A DNA stretch of 8,081 bases from the NCBI GenBank assembly GCA_002395605.1, contig DGXO01000074.1:1-8081 (forward strand). Direction: 5' to 3'. Below are positions 5,913 to 8,081 of this stretch, piece after piece; the first letter of the stretch is position 1; the number at the start of each line of letters is the position of its first letter. The stretch is from Bacteroidales bacterium UBA4230 (GTDB lineage Bacteria > Bacteroidota > Bacteroidia > Bacteroidales > UBA932). The position numbers and the translations under genes are program-made. The notes below the pieces were generated by a model that was not told where the DNA came from, made no database searches, and saw only the letters and a list, made by a program, of their open reading frames with translations.

Positions 5913-6619
5913 AAATGCAGTATCTTTTCTTCGCAGTAGCGACGCCGGGCATAGCGAATGAGTTTGCTGCGAGAAATGCTGAAATCGGAAAACGCTTCCT
6001 GGTAGATGCGTGTAAGTTCACTTCCCTGCAGGAACTCAAATTCGGGATTAATTACGATATCTACCAGTAGTTTCTCAGCGGTGGGTACTGGAAGCCCTTC
6101 AAACGTGTCGAGAGGGGCTTCCGTTGTAAGCGTGTGAAGGACAATGGTGTCTTTGGTGCTCCCGAACTTAATGAATTCCTCCCTGGTGGGGTTCGGCAGC
6201 ACGATCCTATTCGGATACTTCTCGCGAATGGCGTCCGGAAAGGATTGTCCCAAAAGGCGCTCCACATCAACAATAATCATTCTGATATTGGGCACGTGGA
6301 GCATAAAAGGAATGACGCTGGCAGCGTCCCAAATGCAGAAATCAGCCAAAGGATAACGCTTCTTCAGATAATGGGCCATCTCCATGGTTCCTGATTTCAG
6401 GGTCAGTTGAAGGCGAGGTTTTGCATGTGCGCTCAGTTTATACTCTCCCCACCCGGATTTGACAAGACGGCCAGATGAGACCAGGCGCTCCAGTTGCGTC
6501 TGAAGCCCGGCACCAACCGGAGTACCTATGCTTTCCAACCACACAGCAAGGTCCTTCCTTCGGAAAGCCCCCCGCTGCCTCGCAGCATACTGGACAATAT
6601 AATCTGTAGTAGTCATCAT
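5903..6619 (-). CDS. AbiEi/DUF6577-like antitoxin-type protein, orphan
   Basis: The 238-residue product resembles the AbiEi-like (DUF6577) proteins of Bacteroidota, which usually pair with an AbiEii nucleotidyltransferase toxin in type IV toxin-antitoxin or abortive-infection loci. Residues about 5-63 form a winged helix (DYIVQYAARQRGAFRRKDLA, then GRLVKSGWGEYKL). Later family-like motifs are FCIWDAASVIPF (94-105), LPVPTAEKLLVDIV (176-189), FLQGSELTRIYQEAF (196-210) and SRSKLIRYARRR (216-227). ATG 6619, or the adjacent ATG 6616, was chosen because it follows the promoter at 6636-6666; the longer reading from 6679 starts upstream of that promoter. No AbiEii gene lies on either side: upstream is a peptidase gene and downstream only debris. 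Family assignment is from memory of the motifs. Confidence 0.75.
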   Translation of the reverse strand: MMTTTDYIVQYAARQRGAFRRKDLAVWLESIGTPVGAGLQTQLERLVSSGRLVKSGWGEYKLSAHAKPRLQLTLKSGTMEMAHYLKKRYPLADFCIWDAASVIPFMLHVPNIRMIIVDVERLLGQSFPDAIREKYPNRIVLPNPTREEFIKFGSTKDTIVLHTLTTEAPLDTFEGLPVPTAEKLLVDIVINPEFEFLQGSELTRIYQEAFSDFSISRSKLIRYARRRYCEEKILHLTV

Positions 6620-6635
6620 CTTTGGGTTTGTGTCA

Positions 6636-6666
6636 CAAAAGTAATACATTTTTGGCAAGAAACAAA
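6636..6666 (-). promoter_or_regulatory. Complete Bacteroidota promoter for the AbiEi-like gene
   Basis: On the minus strand, TTTG (6666-6663) stands 19 bp before TACTTTTG (6643-6636), matching TTTG-N19-TAnnTTTG. The ATG follows 16 bp later. The gene therefore has its own promoter and does not depend on the peptidase gene upstream. Confidence 0.75.
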
Positions 6667-6732
6667 CTTTCCCTGCCAATTTTGTGTAACTTTTATCGGA
6701 TGGGATTACTTTTCCATCTCCTGCTCGAAGAG

Positions 6733-7239
6733 CTACTCCTCCTCATCCGGCAGGAGCCTGCGGGCGCCCATGTAGCGCATCATGAAGTAAGGGTGGGAGG
6801 AAGACTGTTCCACAACGCCGCCTGAAACGGAGGCGTGGATGAAGGTGAAACTGCCCCTCTCACGGTCTACGGATACCACAATGCCAACATGGCCTATTGT
6901 GCGCACTCCCCTCTTTTTGCCGAAAAACACAAGGTCGCCTTTCTGGAGGTCCGAGTATGAATTCACAGGACGGCCCTCCCGGAACTGGACCTGGGAGTAG
7001 GCCGTAATGTCGTAGCCGAAATGCTTGTACACGTAACGAGTGAAACTGGAGCAGTCGAAGGCCTTGGGGCCGGCGGCTCCAAGCTTGTACGGAGTTCCGG
7101 TAAAAGTGCGGGCATAAGCCACTACGTCATCACCTGTAACCACCTGCACAGACGGCACGGCAGCCTCTTCCTGCGCCCTTAGCGCAAGAGACGGCATAAG
7201 AAGAACCGCCATCAAAAAGAGTATCCGGAATCCTTTCAT
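6733..7239 (-). CDS. Exported NlpC/P60 family cell-wall peptidase
   Basis: The 168-residue product should cleave peptide bonds in peptidoglycan stem peptides, typically gamma-D-glutamyl-diamino acid links. A signal peptide spans about residues 1-22 (MKGFRILF, hydrophobic core, ALRAQ). The NlpC/P60 domain fills the rest, with the catalytic cysteine in FDCSSFTRYVY (C63), the histidine in GHVGIV (H117) and the third polar residue in FIHAS (H135). GTPYKLG (48-54) and QKGDLVFF (99-106) are further family marks. No SH3 or LysM targeting domain is present, so it is a minimal single-domain enzyme acting in the periplasm. It has its own promoter in the 47-bp gap after ssb. The acidic tail (DEEE) is unremarkable. 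Confidence 0.93.
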   Translation of the reverse strand: MKGFRILFLMAVLLMPSLALRAQEEAAVPSVQVVTGDDVVAYARTFTGTPYKLGAAGPKAFDCSSFTRYVYKHFGYDITAYSQVQFREGRPVNSYSDLQKGDLVFFGKKRGVRTIGHVGIVVSVDRERGSFTFIHASVSGGVVEQSSSHPYFMMRYMGARRLLPDEEE

Positions 7240-7248
7240 ACTTCAATG

Positions 7249-7279
7249 CAAATGTACTCAGAATTCCGGAACTCTCAAA
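7249..7279 (-). promoter_or_regulatory. Complete Bacteroidota promoter for the NlpC/P60 gene
   Basis: On the minus strand, TTTG (7279-7276) stands 19 bp before TACATTTG (7256-7249), a full consensus match. ATG 7239 follows 9 bp after the box, so the leader is very short. The TTTG box lies only 7 bp past the ssb stop. Confidence 0.75.
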
Positions 7280-7286
7280 AAGCGTG

Positions 7287-7646
7287 CTAATAATCCCTTT
7301 GCGGCTGCATGGACACGTCTTCCCTTGGCAGCACCACAACCTTCCTTGCCACCACGTCCAGCGCCGTCCTCTCCTCATTTTCCTGCGTGGTGTATCTCCT
7401 GACCCTGATCCGTCCTGTCACTTCCACCCACACTCCCTTCTGGATCCCGTAGAGATCCTCAACAACATCCCGTCCTTCCCATGCCGCCACATTGAACCAG
7501 GTCACCTCCACTGCCGAATTCCCCTCCCTGTCCCTTGTACTGTACTCCGTCACAACGGAAAAGTTGCACACGTGGGCTCCGTTGAAGGCACTGACATCGG
7601 CCCTTCCGACAACCCCTCTGAGCTTGATTCTGTTCAAAAATTCCAT
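7287..7646 (-). CDS. ssb: Single-stranded DNA-binding protein, short form
   Basis: The 119-residue product is an OB-fold protein that coats single-stranded DNA in replication, repair or conjugation. Family marks are MEFLNRIKLRGVVG at the start, VCNFSVVTEY (26-35), VTWFNVAAWEG (48-58), LYGIQKGVWVEVTGRI (65-80) and the strand VVARKVVVLP (98-107). The C-terminus is SMQPQRDY. It lacks the flexible linker and the acidic tip (DDDIPF type) by which bacterial SSB recruits partner proteins, so this may be a secondary or mobile-element SSB, although short forms also occur in this phylum. The start has an A-rich leader (AAAGTAAAGAAA) directly upstream. A structured leader with a short reading frame lies at 7665-7733. 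Confidence 0.92.
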   Translation of the reverse strand: MEFLNRIKLRGVVGRADVSAFNGAHVCNFSVVTEYSTRDREGNSAVEVTWFNVAAWEGRDVVEDLYGIQKGVWVEVTGRIRVRRYTTQENEERTALDVVARKVVVLPREDVSMQPQRDY

Positions 7647-7664
7647 TTTCTTTACTTTTTAGTG

Positions 7665-7733
7665 TTACACATAGCGGCCGATATGCGGGCGCGCTACCGC
7701 TTCGGCCACATGCAAAGAAAAGCCGGGAACCAT
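7665..7733 (-). CDS. Possible 22-residue upstream reading frame in the ssb leader
   Basis: ATG at 7733-7731 opens a frame beginning MVPGFSLHVAEA, continuing through ARPHIGRYV to TAA at 7667-7665, 18 bp before the ssb start. The frame runs through the whole GC-rich hairpin at 7676-7707. If translated, ribosomes would melt that hairpin before reaching ssb. No Shine-Dalgarno-like sequence is seen, but these are often weak in Bacteroidota. It may be a chance reading of a structured RNA. Confidence 0.3.
   Translation of the reverse strand: MVPGFSLHVAEAVARPHIGRYV
7676..7707 (-). promoter_or_regulatory. GC-rich hairpin in the ssb 5' leader
   Basis: On the plus strand GGCCGA (7676-7681) pairs with TCGGCC (7702-7707), and inside it GCGG (7685-7688) pairs with CCGC (7697-7700). 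The two stems stack across a small internal loop, with an 8-nt apical loop. In the ssb transcript this ends 29 nt before the start codon. Candidate roles are an autoregulatory binding site or mRNA stabilisation. A second small stem, GCGC (7752-7755 with 7761-7764), is followed by four Ts in the ssb sense direction. Confidence 0.5.
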
Positions 7734-7826
7734 CAACAACCAGCGTGAAAAGCGCCCGGAGCGCAAGATTTTGCTGTTTTTTATGAAAAAATAGTGTTTC
7801 CACTGTTGTATCACGCGAAAAAAATT

Positions 7827-7910
7827 GAATCCGTGGAATTATTCTCCGGATTCACTTTTGTTGTTGTACCTTGGAAACGTAAATTATTTCACTTTTCTTT
7901 CCACGGATTC
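7827..7910. promoter_or_regulatory. 12-bp perfect inverted repeat in the divergent ssb/zinc-ribbon intergenic region
   Basis: GAATCCGTGGAA (7827-7838) and TTCCACGGATTC (7899-7910) are exact reverse complements 60 bp apart. A third related arm, CGGATTC (7847-7853), can pair with 7827-7833 instead. The second arm abuts the -33 box of the zinc-ribbon gene (TTGG at 7911). The layout suggests paired operator sites or alternative hairpins in a shared control region. No regulator gene is seen nearby. Confidence 0.5.
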
Positions 7911-7941
7911 TTGGAAATCCGGAAAACGCTTTTGACATTTG
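7911..7941 (+). promoter_or_regulatory. Probable promoter of the zinc-ribbon gene
   Basis: TTG (7911-7913) stands 20 bp before GACATTTG (7934-7941), one mismatch from TAnnTTTG. ATG 7960 follows 18 bp later. The spacing fits the phylum's promoter type. Confidence 0.5.
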
Positions 7942-7959
7942 CGAAAAAGTGAACGTGCC

Positions 7960-8081
7960 ATGGAATACAAGGTAGAAGAAATAGAAGACCTTTCCAGATG
8001 CCTTCAATGCGGCTCAGTCATAGACTACAGCGGACGCCCGGACCGGAAGTTCTGCAGTAGCGGCTGCAAGAACCGGTACCA
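7960..8081 (+). CDS. Zinc-ribbon protein, N-terminal part only (cut by window end)
   Basis: The first 40 residues are visible. C14-x2-C17 (RCLQCG) and C32-x3-C36 (KFCSSGCKNRY) are the four ligands of a small zinc ribbon, 14 residues apart. The FCSSGCKNRY phrase matches a group of conserved hypothetical Bacteroidota proteins as I remember them; their function is not established. Transcription is divergent from ssb with a 226-bp gap (from 7733) that carries the 12-bp inverted repeat. The rest of the gene lies outside the window. Confidence 0.75.
   Translation, partial: MEYKVEEIEDLSRCLQCGSVIDYSGRPDRKFCSSGCKNRY

Noticed and set aside
5731..5961. Plus-strand 76-residue frame
   Set aside because: Antisense to the beta-strand-rich debris (KTLTLTVG) and to the AbiEi-like gene end; its composition looks like a shadow.
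7500..7515. TCACCTCCAC resembling the tRNA 3' end, as a possible att duplicate
   Set aside because: It matches only about ten bases and lies within well-conserved ssb coding sequence; chance similarity.
7671..7714. Possible tRNA fragment in the ssb leader (GTGGCCGAAGCGGTAGC)
   Set aside because: It resembles a D arm by eye but has no anticodon arm or T arm in place; better explained as a simple stacked hairpin.
7459..7803. Minus-strand 114-residue frame overlapping ssb and its leader
   Set aside because: It is out of frame with ssb, whose OB-fold residues are clear, and its sequence is low-quality and arginine/cysteine-rich.
1..8081. CRISPR array or long tandem repeats
   Set aside because: No regularly spaced repeats were seen; the only clear long repeat pair is the one flanking the ATPase gene.

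Overview
The window looks like an accessory stretch of a Bacteroidota (probably Bacteroidales) chromosome. The main evidence is the promoter type: TAnnTTTG boxes sit just upstream of several genes, two of them with a TTTG box at exactly 19 bp. Other support is a Bacteroidota-style LTSC lipobox, A-rich leaders, and gene families typical of gut Bacteroidales. No gene identifies genus or species.

Layout. Bases 1-20 are the 3' end of a tRNA, followed by a rho-independent terminator (56-98). Next, on the minus strand, comes a run of small exported proteins pointing back at the tRNA: a decayed lipoprotein gene (1478-1795), a small secreted protein (999-1457), and a membrane or lipoprotein gene (232-999) with a phage-like middle domain and a C-terminal domain resembling a subtilisin propeptide (I9). 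Divergent from these is a tight two-gene operon: a single-pass membrane protein of unknown family (1893-2843) and a PPP-like calcineurin-type metallophosphoesterase (2847-3602).

Bases 3603-4110 hold a hairpin and the remains of a broken minus-strand gene. Then comes a solitary STAND-like ATPase fused to a PD-(D/E)XK nuclease-like domain (4111-5532). Two 53-bp palindromic repeats bracket this gene, and their hairpin centres are in opposite orientation. Bases 5581-5902 hold more minus-strand gene debris. After that come an AbiEi/DUF6577-like antitoxin-type gene without a visible toxin (5903-6619), an exported NlpC/P60 peptidase (6733-7239), an ssb gene with a structured leader (7287-7646), and the start of a divergent zinc-ribbon gene cut by the window edge (7960-8081).

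How the parts fit. The tRNA end, the decayed genes, the solitary defence-type genes and the repeat-flanked ATPase together suggest an island that has turned over repeatedly next to a tRNA. This is inference: no integrase and no second att copy are visible. The strongest candidates for something undescribed are the membrane protein plus phosphoesterase pair, and the ATPase-nuclease gene with its flip-flop flanking hairpins.
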